A DNA stretch of 64,000 bases from Owenia fusiformis (lineage: Eukaryota > Annelida > Polychaeta > Sabellida > Oweniidae): positions 5,609,375-5,673,374 of the forward strand of contig CAIIXF020000005.1 of NCBI GenBank assembly GCA_903813345.2, written 5' to 3'. This document shows positions 28,201 through 43,200 of this stretch, piece by piece; position 1 is the stretch's first letter, and every line of letters begins with the position of its first letter. Below the pieces are notes generated by a model. That model searched no databases and was not told where the DNA came from. It saw nothing but the letters and a program-made list of their open reading frames with translations. The position numbers and the translations under genes were made by a program.

Positions 28201-31200
28201 TCTACTTAACATCAAGAAACATCTGAAACGATGCTCTAAATAAAGCAATTCTACGTTCTTTATGCATGAGGATCTGACATAATGGACCCATTAAATTGAA
28301 CTTTCAATTTTTCTTACTACGAGTATGAGTACTCATATTCCCATAAATTCTTTTGTAGTAAATTCTTAATTATAGCCTAGAAAACAGAAATGGTGATAGA
28401 AGGCTCGAAAAGACGGAAAAAGACAAAAAGAATATGTGTGTAAAGAATAACAATCCATACATGTTAATCAGTCTATTCTAAATGCATGTGTTAACTAATG
28501 TACCTTCTCCACCCCCTCTAAAGCTCTGTGCAGGTCATCATTTTCCTATATTATAGTATAGTAGTGCATGTAGTAGCAAACAACAAACTCTATATCAAAC
28601 TCTATGCTCCCAAATTCTGGGTTTATTGGATTGATATGTGATAATTACATGTAGTTTTAGTGTTTTTCTTTATTGCCCTTTGTATTTTTTGCTCATTAAT
28701 AATCTATTAGTTACAAAGACCAACCATATTTTTCAAGTAAGGAAATATTCAGGAGAATTAAAAATGTAATTTCTATACCACCACCCTCTATCGCGATTCA
28801 CTTCTATACTTTGTATTCCCGATATTCTAAGCATCAAAAAGGTAATAAATTTCTTACTTTTTGACAAATGGAACACAATTAAAAAATTAGAATACAGAAA
28901 AACAGTAGTTAGTGACTACATGTATATTAAAATAACATGATGTCTCCGAATTGTGTTGTACAGTATTTCCATTGTCCACATGTTAAATATTTGTGCGCTT
29001 ATTTCATTATTCAATTATTAACAAGCGTGCGTTTATGTTCAAATTCTGTAGAAGTTAATTAATAAAGAGCACACAGCACAGTGCATAAAATTGCATCTAA
29101 TATTAATTCATATCAAAATACTGACCTGAACCATATCTCTGTACTTGCTGTCCATTTGTTTCAGCTCTCTCAGCTGACTCTCATGCCCACAAACATCCTA
29201 TAAGCAATTATAAACATAGGATTTAACTCATAAATTGAAAATTCATCAAAAATATTGTTGCCATGGTACAGTTTTGTTGTGTGTTCTGACTGGGCTATAA
29301 AACGGCACATTCCGATTCAAATACCATTCTGTTTGTCTTATTTACAGAACATCAATACAGAATAAATCGATATTTACTCCAATTACCTATAGTGATTTTT
29401 AAAAATAAACATTCTTAAAGCAAGTCAAAATCTTGAAACAAGTGATGCTCCAACATCTTATGAAGCCCATTGATGAAGCTATTTATTATGGATTCCTAAA
29501 GATGGACACTTGAACAGTGTAACTATCACAGAAAAAAACAATGTTAAAATGTCAAGAGTCCTTATTGTTGATATATAAGAAAGGTATGCAAGACCAGTGC
29601 TTTTAAGCCAAATATTTAGGTATTTGAAATTACATGCCATCTTTTGAAAACTACACAAACAAAATATATAGACAAAGTATGAAACATTACTATTGAAAAA
29701 GGTATAACCATACATACCTTGCCCTGTCTCAGCTGTCTAACAGTATCTCTCAGTTCTGCTTCAGTCTTCTCAAGGTGACATACATTTTCTTCCACCTCTT
29801 CAAGCAGGGAAACCTGGGCTCTCATTTCTGATAACTGCTTCCTTGGGATCACTGCCAAACTCTGGTCCTTGTGGCCAGTCTCGTATTGCCACAGGGACTC
29901 CTTCACTGTTTCTAACTGCTTCTCAAGAGTGATGACTCTCTGTTGGGTCTCATCAACTTGTTTATGAAGAGCATCATCATCAGCGTTAGCTCTACTGCCT
30001 GATGCCTAGTGAACAAATCATATGTGATATACTTTGCAATTATCCATGATATCAATTAATAATATTTCTCATGATACAATGTTGGGTCTTATCATTTACT
30101 TTTTCTATGATATAATCTTTCAAAAGTGATATCAAATAGTCATAGCTCATGTTACTATCTTATCATTTACTTTTTATATGATATAATCTTTCAAAGGCGA
30201 TATCAAATAGTCATAACTCATGTTGCTGATTTCAGTAACTTTGACACATTACTTTTTGGTTTTGAACATTGCTACTTACTGATAACTGGGATGAGAAAAG
30301 AGAGGCCTCTAGTTCTTGGATACGTGTCTTCAGTTTCACTTCATTGTTCTCGAGGAGCTTGATTTTGTCCTGTAACATGGTCTGGGAGATCTCTAGTTCT
30401 GTCGCACGTTGCTCACGAGTCACATCTTTCAGATGGAGCTCTTTACCCTGGAAACAAGTATTCGGGATTGTGTGAGAAAGGAAACTTCATCCAAAACACA
30501 ACAAGGCATTAACATGCTTAATGTCACCACCTGCCATTTTTTTACAAATGCTGAATGCTGATGTTACAGACACTGAACCAACCAACTGCCTAACACTGAC
30601 CACAAAAGAGTTGGAGACTATATAACAAATTAATATACATATGTCACCACATCTGATGGTGACATAAAAATAACCAAGCTTTTGCTGGGAATAATGAATA
30701 TGAAAAATATTTGTTTCAGTTAGTTCATATTAAAAGGCAAGGAAGAGAGCAAGTGCTAACACAGTTAGTAACTGGTACTTGCTAGTACTAGCATGCACCA
30801 TGTGAGTTGAAGCATTTGTGTGATTATACCCCAACGACAAACCCTTCCATGTTGATCAAGTTCCAATTCATGCAATAAGTAAGATATGTGACAGTGCAAT
30901 AAACTTTGGTATGTAAGCTAGTCGGTATTATATCACTGTTCTGAAAGCATGAGTGTCAGTGCATGTATTTAAAGAACAACATTTAGTAGACAAAGCATTA
31001 ACATGCAAAATGTCACCAGCAGGCGTTCGTTACAGACACCAAACACTGACTGCTGAACACCAAATGCCAAACACCATCCCAAAAATTGGAGATTGTAACA
31101 ATTTGTCACCACTTGCGGCAGTGACATACAAATAAACCTAAATTCCATGAGTTTACCTTCTGTCTAAGTGTATCCTCATTACGCTTCATATCATCAATCT

Positions 31201-34200
31201 GAGTCTGAAGCAACCTTCTCGCATCTTCCAAGTTCTTAACTTTATCACTGAGCTCCTGGTTGCGCATGCTCAAGTCTGACACCTTTAGTAAAGCAAAACC
31301 AGCACCCAGTTTTAGGACATATTTCATATGCATATTACAGGCTGTTCAGGAAGTAAAAACATTGGCATTTTGCTATGGCAACAATAAATTCCACTTGGAG
31401 GTTATTGCCGTAATATGTCAGACATCAATTGTAAATTGAAAAATGCATTAAAGAATGACATTGATATGGGAGCAAAGTGGGTTAAATCTACTTCTTGAAC
31501 ATCCTGTAGTAGCACATTTAGTAACATTAAACCCTTGTATCCTTCTTAAAAATGTATATCCACATATTAGTACTTGTAGAATTAATATATCTCCTGAAAG
31601 GTTTCCCTGTGTATTAATTTTGGTTAGTATTTGAATAAATAAAAAATATATATGTAGTGCAAGAATATCGGAGCCAATTGCCATTTGAGACAGTAAAAAC
31701 TTCACCAAAAAGGGGCAGTGCATTTGTAAAGCATATATTTATGAATAGTAATAATAATTTATTTATTAATATCTAATCAACTTAAAACCACGCCAGTTAG
31801 TCTTCAACTATATACCTTTACATTGATAATTGATTCATAAGCCTGTTTCACTTACTTCAAACTTGTAGCTGGCCTTTTCTTCCTCAAGTTTGTGTGCCTT
31901 CTCGTGTAACTGATCATTAAGTGTTTCAAGCTGCTTGGCTCTCCTGGTTGAGTGATCACTGGTGTTTTCTAGCTCTGTGATCTGTTGCTTGTACTGGTTT
32001 TCTTTCTTCTCCTGGACCTTCATCTGGCCTCTCAAGCTGCTCTCATTGCTTGCTAGGTCATCAGAACTTCTCTCAAGATTATCAATCTTGATCTAAATTA
32101 AATGAAAAAATACGAATGTTTTTACGATCAAAATCAATGTTTGCTCATCTTATTCAAACTGCATTGACAAATTTGTGTATATGTTGTTGATGTTCCTACT
32201 ACTGGGCATTCATACATCACAACTCTCCAACCTACCTGGGTCGACCTCTTGTCCAGTTCCAGAGCATTGATCTGTTTCTTGTATGCAACTTCAGCTGTCT
32301 GCATCTCTCCCAATGTGTCTTCTAGTGAAGCCACCTGTCTGGCCAGGCTCTCCTCCTGTACCTTCCCCTGCTGCACCTGTTGCTTCAGCTTCCTCTGTGA
32401 GTCTGTCAGTTGGTTCAGCAGTTCCTCCAGGTCCCTTACTTTGTCCTCTAGGCTGTCTATCTGCCTCAACATACTGTCTTCTCTCACCTGAATAATGGTG
32501 CATATTTAATTAATTCATCTTTTTTGTGAGAATTCAACTATACAATGGACAATTATGTTAAGATTAAAACATCATCTTTGTATAGTTTACAACAATGATG
32601 TATAGTAGTCTACATTTGAGAATGAGCAAAGAATACAAAAATTCAGTATGAAAATGTTTTTCTTGTATTGTCTTGATTCCTTTGTTTGTTCATCATTTAG
32701 ATCAAATTCACTTATTTCCTTGTAATAATTTTACATTTAGATCCTCAAGGTGTTTATTTTTACCCAAATGTGTTTATTTTTACCCAGAGGTGTTTATTCT
32801 TACCTCAAAGTGTTTAATTTGCTCCTGGAGGTTCCTTTCAGACAATGTCAGTTCACGATTGGTCACATTTAGTTCATGTATGACGTTCTTGTCCTTACGT
32901 GCAATCTCATGTAGTTCTTCACGATCATGCTCCAGGTCAGACACCTGAAACATTGACAATTATATATACTAAATATTCTCTACTTCTTGAAATAATATTC
33001 ATGTTATAAGTCAAATAACTTGTTCTGATATTAAGAATATGAGAATGTACTTGTGACAAGCCTTTCTCCAGGACCAATAAGACAAATAAAAATTTAAAAA
33101 AAACATATGCTTGTGTGCTCTATACCTGAGTCTTAAGATGTTTTTCCATTGACTCTAGGTCTCTGATCCTCTGTCTGAGGATATCCTCTGGACTGTTCAA
33201 GACATCCACACTTGTGTCATCATCGTAGGATTCCAATAATTCCAGTTTGCGCTCTAGGGCTCTGAAAATGTAGAAGAGACCAAAATATGAGGCTATTTTG
33301 TATCATTTGCTCGGTATACCTAGTTTGACTGTTTTGAGTATTCCAATGCTATACCCTTGATTCTGCTTCCTCATAAGTCTTCAACAGAGGAACAATTACA
33401 TTTAACCAGCTCTTGTAATATTTAAGTAATAAAAAATGCAATATAAATTATGTTTATCAATATGGGAGACTAACTTCAGATGACTACAATAAAGTTCTGT
33501 AAATAAGAGAAATAATGTAACCTACACTTTTTCTAAAGCTTAGTCCACCAATGGACTACATCAATGAAGAATGAACAAAACAAATGGGCAATAACAATAG
33601 CTTACCTGTTAGATGTCTGCAAGTGTTCAACAGTAACAGCAAGCCCCTCAGCATCAAGCTTCCTTAACTTCTCCAACTCAGTGCTTAACTCAACTATGGT
33701 TGCCTCATGGTGTTTGATCTTCATCCTCAGTTCATCCTCGCCATCCCTATCATCATACATGAGGGATGAATCCAGGTAGGACCTCACTGGACGACGTGGC
33801 TCACTGTTGGCATTAAGGAGAGAATATTCTAGGTCGGATTCATGTTGATTAGCCACAGATAGCTGGCGCTTTAGTTGTTTTTCAGACAATTCTAGCTCGA
33901 AGACTCGTTCTTGAAGAGACTTTAGCTTAGATAATGTCTCGCAGTCTTCATTTTGTCCACTATACCGCAACTTGTTTAACACCCTTAAAACATAAACATA
34001 ACAGTCATTTTGGTTAATATCAACCATAACAGGCCTTTGGATCAATGATTTATGAACAATGGATTTGTAATTATGGCTTAATAAGGTCTATAAGGTCACA
34101 CTTTACCTCTTCTACCTTCTTACAAAAATAGGAATTCATTTTGTCAACCTGTAATGCTTCAAGGCATTTAATGTCGGAAAATGTACTTATGATCTAGAAA

Positions 34201-37200
34201 TGCGATTTTAGAATATGAGCACTGATCTGATAAGTGTGTTATGGCATCACATACCAGACCCTAGTGGACCACAGACAATAAACTAACTGATCTCAGATCC
34301 AAAGATCTCATTCACTCTACCTGGATTCATTCTGCTGTAGAGACTCAATCTGATGTTCCAAGTCTTGAATATAAGCCTTGTTTTGTGAACTTGTAGCTGC
34401 ACGAGACTCTTCTGGCTGAATCCTAGCTAGTTTGGTCTCTAGGACGAGAACTGTCTGCCTGAGGGATGCCTCTGATTGGATGAGCTCTTGCAATTTGTCA
34501 GCATAAGCACGGTCCTGTAGTGGAGAATAACCATATAACTTTTAAGTATGTACCATAAGGGTAGGAGACAAGCAAAAACATGTCTCAACATGAACACTCA
34601 GAGAACAACTTAAGCATAAGGAAAATTCCAACTACCCGAAACAATGATTTTATATCTTATATCTTTAGGATTGTCCATTATATGATGCTTTCTTATTCTT
34701 TTTTATAATGAATATCTAAGTGAATTATGTGTGCTTTCAAATATAGGGAAAAGTATATGTTGGCACAATACCTTTGTGGGACTTGGTTGTTTCTCTATGA
34801 AGATGTCCTCCATTTCCATTCCCAGTTCTACAGCTAAGTTCTCAACAGTACTTCTAAAGGCCACCAAATGCTGCTCTAAGCCATCTATCTTGCGTTTCTG
34901 CATGATGACAGACTTCTCCAGCCCCCGTACTTTCATACAGAGCTCCTCCTTTGTTAGCTGATGTAAATCGGCTTTACCATCAACGCTATCATCACTTGAA
35001 TCAACCCCATAGTTATACTGATTGATCAATGATTCAAGGTTGTTGATCTTTTGGATGTGTTCATTTTCCAATGCTTCAATTTGCTTTAGCTGTCCTTGTA
35101 GTTTAGCATTCTCTCTCTCCATTGATGTGTTTTCCTCAGAAGTGGACACTGAGTCAAATGACTGATCCTTTAGCTGTAACAGTTCTTGCTCCTTATGAAC
35201 AATATCATCCATTTGTTTGTGCATCTCTTTCTGTAGAGAATCACGCTCCTCTTGCAGTGTGGTTATCCTCTGCTGCAGAACATATTCATTCTGATGTAGC
35301 TTTGTGATATCATCAATTAGTTCATCTTTCGATTTACCATAAACTCCACCCTCAGCAATCACAAATACAGGCTCAATTTTTATACTGGGAACATTTGATT
35401 TTTTCATCTGATTTCTCAATCCCTGGATTTCTAATTCAAGTTCTGATATTTTCTTTTGATAGTCTTTTTCACATTTTCCGAGAGTTTGTATGGTATCAAT
35501 AAGTTCATCTGATGATTTCATATACAATATTTCTGAGTCTGTTTGTATGACAGGGTGTATTAAACCACCTCCAGGCTCACTGTTTAATGGACTAGACTGT
35601 TTAAGCTCACTGTTTTCAGTTTCTAAGGAATGTACACGTTTCAATAACTCTGTTGTTTCTGCTGAATTGGCACTTTCTTGTTGTTGAGCAGCTGACTGTA
35701 ACACAGAAACCTGTTCTCTTAATTCTGTCTCTGACTTTGTTAGATCTGCAACCTTCTCTTGGAGAGCAACTTCAAAGGAAGTATCAGCATGTTCTGCATC
35801 TTCATATTCTTTGATTTTGGCATTCAATGTTTTGATTTCATCCTCATGTGTTGTCTCTGAGAGTTCAAGTCGTGAGGTTAATTCAGTGTTCTTTTCATGA
35901 AGAGTATTTATTTGACTAGTTAAAGATTCATTTTCACTCTGAATTGTAACTTTGGCATTTTTGAGGGAATCCTGCAATGAAGCTATTTGAGAGTCTTTTT
36001 GTTTGAGTGATTCCTGTAGCTCACTAACAACACTTTGAAGTTCGTTTATCTTATTGCGTAACATGGTTTCAGTAGCATTCTGATCCTCAAGTCTAGAGTT
36101 AAGATCATCTTTTACTTTCTCAAGATGGTTTATTTTCTCTGTAAATGCTTTCTTTTCCTCTGTGAGGTTATTGAGGTTGGACCTGAGTTCTGAAATTTCA
36201 GCTTGTAAAGTCTCAGTTGCAATCACTTGGTCCTGTAGAGAATTCTCTTGGGATTTCACTTCTTGAAGACTAGCTTTCAAACTTTCTTTTGATTCCTCCA
36301 ATGTTTCAATTTTAGCATTTAGAATGTGTCTTTCACTTATCGCTACTTTATTAAGAGCCTCAAGTTCTGTGATTTTATCATTCAATTGTTTTTCATTTTC
36401 CTCAAGAGTAGATATTCTGTCTGTAGAATATAATTTTATTTCATTCCATTCCTTTTCTTTGTCACTATAAAGCTCCACTTGCTTACTGAGGTGTTCTTCA
36501 GAGGTTTTCAATGTCTCAACTTCAGTTGTCAGCTTATCAACTGTACCCTTTTCAGCCTCACTTCTCAGTTGGTCTCTCAAGAATTGTTCGGATATTTCTT
36601 TCTCCCTCAGTTTCTCCTGTAAATCTAACTGTTGCTTTGTAGCCTGGTTAAGTTTTTCATTTAGTGTTTCTTCCACTGTTTCATACTGACCAAGTCTTTC
36701 GAGAAGTTTTTCCTCTGATTGTATAAGTATGTCAATTTTTTCTAGTGACGCAGTGTCTGGAATTGCGTTTGGAGACTCAGTTGTGGATGAAGGTGAATCA
36801 CTCATTGGTTTCTGTTGGGCTTCAACTTTGTTCCCTAACTCTATTTCCACACCTTCTAAATATGTGATTCTATCAAACAATTTTGATTCAGAGTCAAGCA
36901 TAATATTCAACCTTTCTTCTAATTTTTCAGATTTTACTTTTTCACTTTGAAGTTGTTCCTGTAGATCACCATATGCATCTTTCAAATGTTTTAATTCATC
37001 ACTATTATTTGGCAAGGTATATGTTTCTGTAAGTCCTTTCTTACTAGCACTGTATGTATTTCCATCAATAGAATCATTGGCATTGTTATCTGGTGTAATG
37101 TCTGAGTTATTTACATTGGAATCAGCAGTATGTTCGGTGGCAGTAGGTTCGGTGATTGTATTATGTTCATCTCCTTCTTCAGTTTGGCTTAGGTGGGTTT

Positions 37201-40200
37201 CATACAATTTCCCAAGAAGTTCACCTTCTTTATTTTCTAAAGTTTCAATCTTTTCTTTCAGAGTCGTAATTTCCTGCTGTAGCTCTTCCACTGTAGAATT
37301 GTTATCTAGCACCATGTTAGTATCGTTAGGGTTTGATTTTGCACTTTCCAGAGTTTCAACTTTTTCTTTCCAAAACTGAATTTCATCTCTGTATTTTTGT
37401 TCCTTAAGTTTGAGGGCATCGTGGCTCTCCTCTAGCATGTCCAACTCCTGAACAAGACTCTGTTCAGTCACTTCTAGTTCATCTATGCGCACCTTGTGAC
37501 CTTTAGTTAGTGCATCTGGATCTCCCATGCTTTGTTCATACACTTTCAATCTGTTAAGTAAAGTTTGTTCATTTGCTTCCATCTCAGTTACAGTCTCAGA
37601 AAGTCTCATATAATTGATTTGAAGCTCATCAAATTTTTCTTGATCTTTTCCTAATGTCATAAACTTCTCCTCTTTGACATCTTCAACCTTATCTTCGAGT
37701 CTGTTGTTTTCTAGAATTAAATCATCAACTTTGGTTTTTAATGATTGTTCTGATGCCTCAAGCTGTTTCAGTTTATTTTTCAAGTCTTTTACACCACTAC
37801 CTGTTTCTAATTCAATGATGTCATTTGTCAAAACAGCAATTTTGGTCTTGAGCTCAACCTCTAGTTGTTCCTTCTCAGCTAGTTGGTCCTCCAGAGTTTT
37901 GTTCATATCTTCTAACAAGGCAGTCTTTCCCTGCAACATTTCAATCTTGCTACCATCGATATCTTCAACATTTTTCATTTTCTGTTTCAGCATATGTTCA
38001 CTGTCCTCAAACTGAACAAGCTTTTCTTTCATGCTATGGTTCTCAACCTGCAGACAGTCTATTGTATTTTTAAGCTCTTCAATATTATACAAGTCTCTCT
38101 TGAGGTCATTAAACTGAGCAAGTTGAGCAGTAAGTTTGATCTCAGTGGCTTCATTTTCAGATAACTTCTCATTTGCATACTTCTCAGATAGTTCAAGATT
38201 TTTGATTTTCTCCTCAAGTGCCTGTTCAATCAGTTCCTTCTCTTTCAACTGTTCTTTGGTTTCTTTCTCAACTCTAGTGGTTTCCTCATACTGTGCAGTT
38301 AAGGTCTCTAATTGTTCCATCTGCGAGCTGAGAGATTGTTTTAGTATGGACTCAGCCTGTTCCAAATCAGCTATACGTTCCTGCAGAGACATCTCAGTAA
38401 GACGCTGCTCCTCAAACTTTGTACGCCATATATTGCCGTCAAGTCCTGGAATAGAAAACACATTGAAAAAAGATTGGTATCACCCTCTATGGGTCCTGGT
38501 AAATTATAAGTTATCTCAAATACTTAAAATAACCAGTGTGTTCTTGAGTAACAATTTTGAGTCACATCATTGACATATTGCAACATGGTCTAGGCACAGG
38601 GATAGTTAAAGTTACAGACCATAACGTTAATGGTGATTGAACGCCATTGCCATTAGTCAAATGGAATTTCCAAAACAGACAAAACATCCAATATTTCTGC
38701 CTCTGACGTTTACATTAACCATACCTTCTTGATTTGAGTCCTCCAGCATGGATTTCTCTTCCTTAGTTGGTTTACTATGAGTTGTCTCCACCTGTTGTTT
38801 CCATATTGCTTTATTACTTTCCTCTAGTTCCTTAACCTGGTCTCTGAGACCAATGTTCATCTTCTCTAAATCAATCTCTCGCTCCTCATAGACTTGAACC
38901 TTCTCCTGTAGATTTGAGAGTTGCTCCTCCAGGTGGAACTTTTGGGCAACAAGGTCACTCTGGGCTTTCTCATGCTCCTCAACTGCAGCCTGTATGTAGG
39001 TATGTATAGTTTCATTAATATCATTTTTTCATTTTATTAATTCATCACATCAAACTTGCACTAAGGCTTAGTATTTTATCTCTGATGAGCATGATTTTTT
39101 AATTTTACCCTCAATATGATGACTATGTATAATTTCTCTTCCAACTTTAGCTTAGAATCATGAAATATATGTTAAGGCTAGTAAACACTCCACCTATCTG
39201 GGATATTAAATAAGGGTAATAAAAATTGGTAGCTTGCAATGGTACTCTTGTCATGTACTTTAGTTGCAATAAAATCTCAGATACTGATGATTTTTCAATA
39301 TAAAGGGATGAAGCGATTATGTACTGACCGTGAGTCTGACTAGACGTGTTTCAGCATCTGTATCTGTTTGTTGTGTCACATCCTGAAGCTGAGATTTCTC
39401 CCACTGTAGAGACAGTACTTTGTCCTGTAGTTCCCCAGCAAGCTGTTCAAGCTGTTGAATACGCTGTAATATGAAAGTATGTTTATTATCCCATGTATGC
39501 AACTAAGGACAGTGACAACTCATCTTTTACTTTTAAACATCATATTTAATCCCCCGAAATAAACTGGAAAATGGATGCAACACATCCTGAGAGTGAAAAT
39601 TTATTCATCAAATGCAAATGCATTTTTGTACAGTATACAACCTTATTTCTCGCTCATTTTTCCTTTTTCTTCACACTCCAGTTGTATTTTGATACAATAT
39701 GAAACAAAATTTGATATTTTTGTTCATCAAAAAATAAAGTTTTAATGAAATACTTACATTCTCTGATGATTTGATTTTGCTCATCTTCTCGTTGAATAAA
39801 TCTGCCTCCGTATCTCTACCTTCCAGGTAGCTTGAGCGCTGGCGTTTCAGCTTCTCTATCTCAGACAATAGGTGGTTCTCACTCTTCTGTGTCACATCTA
39901 GCTGGTACGTCAAAACAGCTTCACGCTGTTTACTATCAGACACATCCTTCTCGAGTTGTTCTACTTTCTGTGAAAATATAATAAAGAAATAAGAGAAGTT
40001 TACAAGGTTTGAGTGTTTTTTCAATTAATCCCCACAATGGGATGGACAGAGCTGATGGACATTGAGCTAAAAGAATAACAGAATGGACTTACCTGAAGTA
40101 CACTTTACATGTACAGTCAATATTTTCACACATACATATATTGATATGTATGTAAAGATAGTTTTGCCATTATTCAGTGGTAAAGTATATATAGTATCAA

Positions 40201-43200
40201 TGAGTGATTACATGTTAGTTAGCATAGCCACAGTAGTATCAAAATATGTTATGTAGCATTCATGTTGAAGTCCAAATGTAATAATATTGTCACCTGATTT
40301 AGGAAAATAATCTTTTTAGACTTAGTTAATATATTTAAAGTAAATAGTTGAAGCTGTGAAATAGTGTTTGACACAACTAAAGCTCTCAAAGTCATCCAGG
40401 TTCATCATCATAAAATCTAGACACTCTGTTATGTACAACATCAACTTCCAACCTTTTCTATTTGAGAGGACAATGTTGGAATTTAAAGGGCCTCATTTTC
40501 AAAACAAGATTCACCCCTGGATCATACATGAATTAATGACTCATGATGAATATTAAATGCATCACTTTTACCGTGTGAATTTCTTTCCTCCGTTGTTTTG
40601 TATAGTAAATATTCAACAATATCAGGCCAATGCAGAGCCACCAAATTTGAGCCAAAATATATGGCCAATAGGTTACATATAAAATTGTGCATAATTTCAT
40701 AAACTTATTATTGCTGATGTATGGACAGTATATTTTAGCAACTGAGGTTAGACAGTGGGTACATTTTGTTAGATGGCCTATAATGAGAAATTACAGGGTT
40801 CTGTTGAATTCCATTGTAATTCATTGCTTAATTGAGAATTCGAATCATGATTACTGTTGTATTTTATAACATACATAAGTGCACTTGGCTGAGTGGTGTT
40901 AACTCACATAAAGGGTTGTAACATTGTGCTTGAACATATGTATCAGTGCACAAAAACATTATCAAGAAGAGTTGTCTGGGTCTGTCTATCAATAATAATC
41001 CATCACCAACAAAACATACCAACAGGACACACAGTGATAGGTATGATATAGCACTTTGAAAAACAAAAGGGCTGCCATGTAATTTACCCAGCATGCCTAA
41101 AACTTTATCAGATCTTGGCACTAGTCTGCTTTTACATTTGTAAAAATTTAAACTTCAACAGATATCCCCATCAGTATAGATGACAGTATTATAAGCACTC
41201 TTTCAAAGCCCAACAAAAGTAAATCAGCAACCATGCTGGTAGTAAACAGAAAATACAATGCAGTTGACTCACCAGTTGTGTCTCTCTGAGAGCATTTGTA
41301 GCATGTTCATGCTCAAGGACAATATCAGCAGATACCCCAGTTGCAGCAGATAGTAGGTCAGCCTTCTCTCTCTCCAAGTCAGCAACTCTTGTCTTCAGAC
41401 TCTGCTCCGAAAGATGGAAGTCTCGTAGTTTCTGGAGAAGAACAATTTTAACGTCCATAAATTATGACCTCTAGATTTCCTTTTCATTGAATTATAGTCT
41501 AACTCTCATATTCTCATTGTTTGAGTTAATTATGTTTAGTCCCATTAGTCTATTATTGCTAACTTGGAGGACGAGGTCATGATATATTTATTAGTTAGAC
41601 TCATACCTCCTGCTCTATGAGGTTACGATAGATGAACTATAATATGACTGAACTATAATAAGCTACCAGGAAATCTGCTTTAATAACATTCATAGCAGCC
41701 CTTCACACCAGTACATCAAATTCCTCTAATATCAATCAGTTCAGCTTGAGGTCTTAATTTGATAACTCCTTGATAGAGATCTCCCTTGATCAATGGCTTA
41801 TCACCACCCAGGATAAACCAACAAGAGATCTATTGACAGAAAGCCATGTGTTCTTTCACTTACACCACTGAATTCTTTGATATAACTATGAAGTATGATG
41901 CCTGGAGGAAGTTAACCATGGTGTTATCTAAAGGAATGATAACCAACAGGTTGTATCAATAACCACATGTCTAATTTGATGCATGTTGATTGAGAAAATA
42001 ATATGAAGAAAACAGATAATGCTAATTATTCATGAAATCAATTTATAATTCAAAAAATTCATAGTACTTCTGAATTAACCTACTTGTATTTTATTCATAA
42101 ATTCAACATTATAGGTATGTACTAAACACAACACAAATATTTATCACTTATCTGACAAATAAAAAATTTGATTAAATCAATTAAAATTCACTCAATGCTA
42201 CTTAATTCAAAGTCAAACTGACCATTTTCGGCAGCTTTTACACAAACATTATACAAGTCTTACAAAAATACACTAATGAGAATACTGTACAATATATGAG
42301 AACACTGCAATGATTTCACTTACCAGGATCACCTTACATGAAATATAATCTATGCTAGATCGAGGTGAAGAGTATAATATTTGTGATATTTTCCTCTATA
42401 CTTGCCACCTGCTACCAGTACATACACAAAGTACAGTAAAACATGTATATCCGAACACCTCACTAATCGGAACACCACTCAATGTGAACACTTTTTTAAT
42501 CCTATCTTTCAATCCGCCAAAGACTTCAACGTTAAAATACCTTAAAATGTGAACACCTGCTAATCTGAACACTCTTGGCTTGTCCGAATGGTGTTCGGCT
42601 TAAACAGGTTTTACTGTATACATATATGCATGATATAACCTAATGTACCTGTCAGGAGCTAGTAATCATTCCTAATCTAGATATAATTGGGTTAACCTGT
42701 TAACATGGGGTCTGTGCCAAGAATGAGCCCTAAAACAATCTGATTTGATAACAACAAGGTGAGATAAATATTTGTGTATTTCTAATGGTTATGATGCCTT
42801 TGAGGATTGCCTTCTTTGATGCAGAATACTTGATTTAATTTAAAAGCATAACTGGATTATGAACTCCAGAACGTTAACATTGACACTTATTATCGTAGTT
42901 TCTTATGAAGAAAAATTTCAGTAATTTATCAAATGACACGTTGATTGCTGTAAAGTCTGGTAAGTAAATTATAAAGATAATTTTTACACCTCAATTCAGC
43001 CTAGCAGAGCTCATAAGTATAATATCATGTTTTACCTGTGCATCCGTAAAACCATCCCACTTGCTAATATGCAGTACTTTCAATCAATTTCCAAATATCA
43101 AAGTTTAAATTAAGGTGGGTTAAGTTGAATATTAATGTGGTCTAATGGATTTAAAAATCATGTGAATCAGGATATAAAGTCTCCCATCTAGGCTCACCTT

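Noticed and set aside
32249-32503. Overlapping ORFs on both strands at exon 21
   Set aside because: Only the minus-strand frame has matching splice sites and heptads; the others are shadows.
34731-38573. Several plus-strand ORFs opposite exon 16 (Ser/Phe/Leu-rich)
   Set aside because: Antisense shadows created by the Glu/Lys-rich coding strand; no start context or family.
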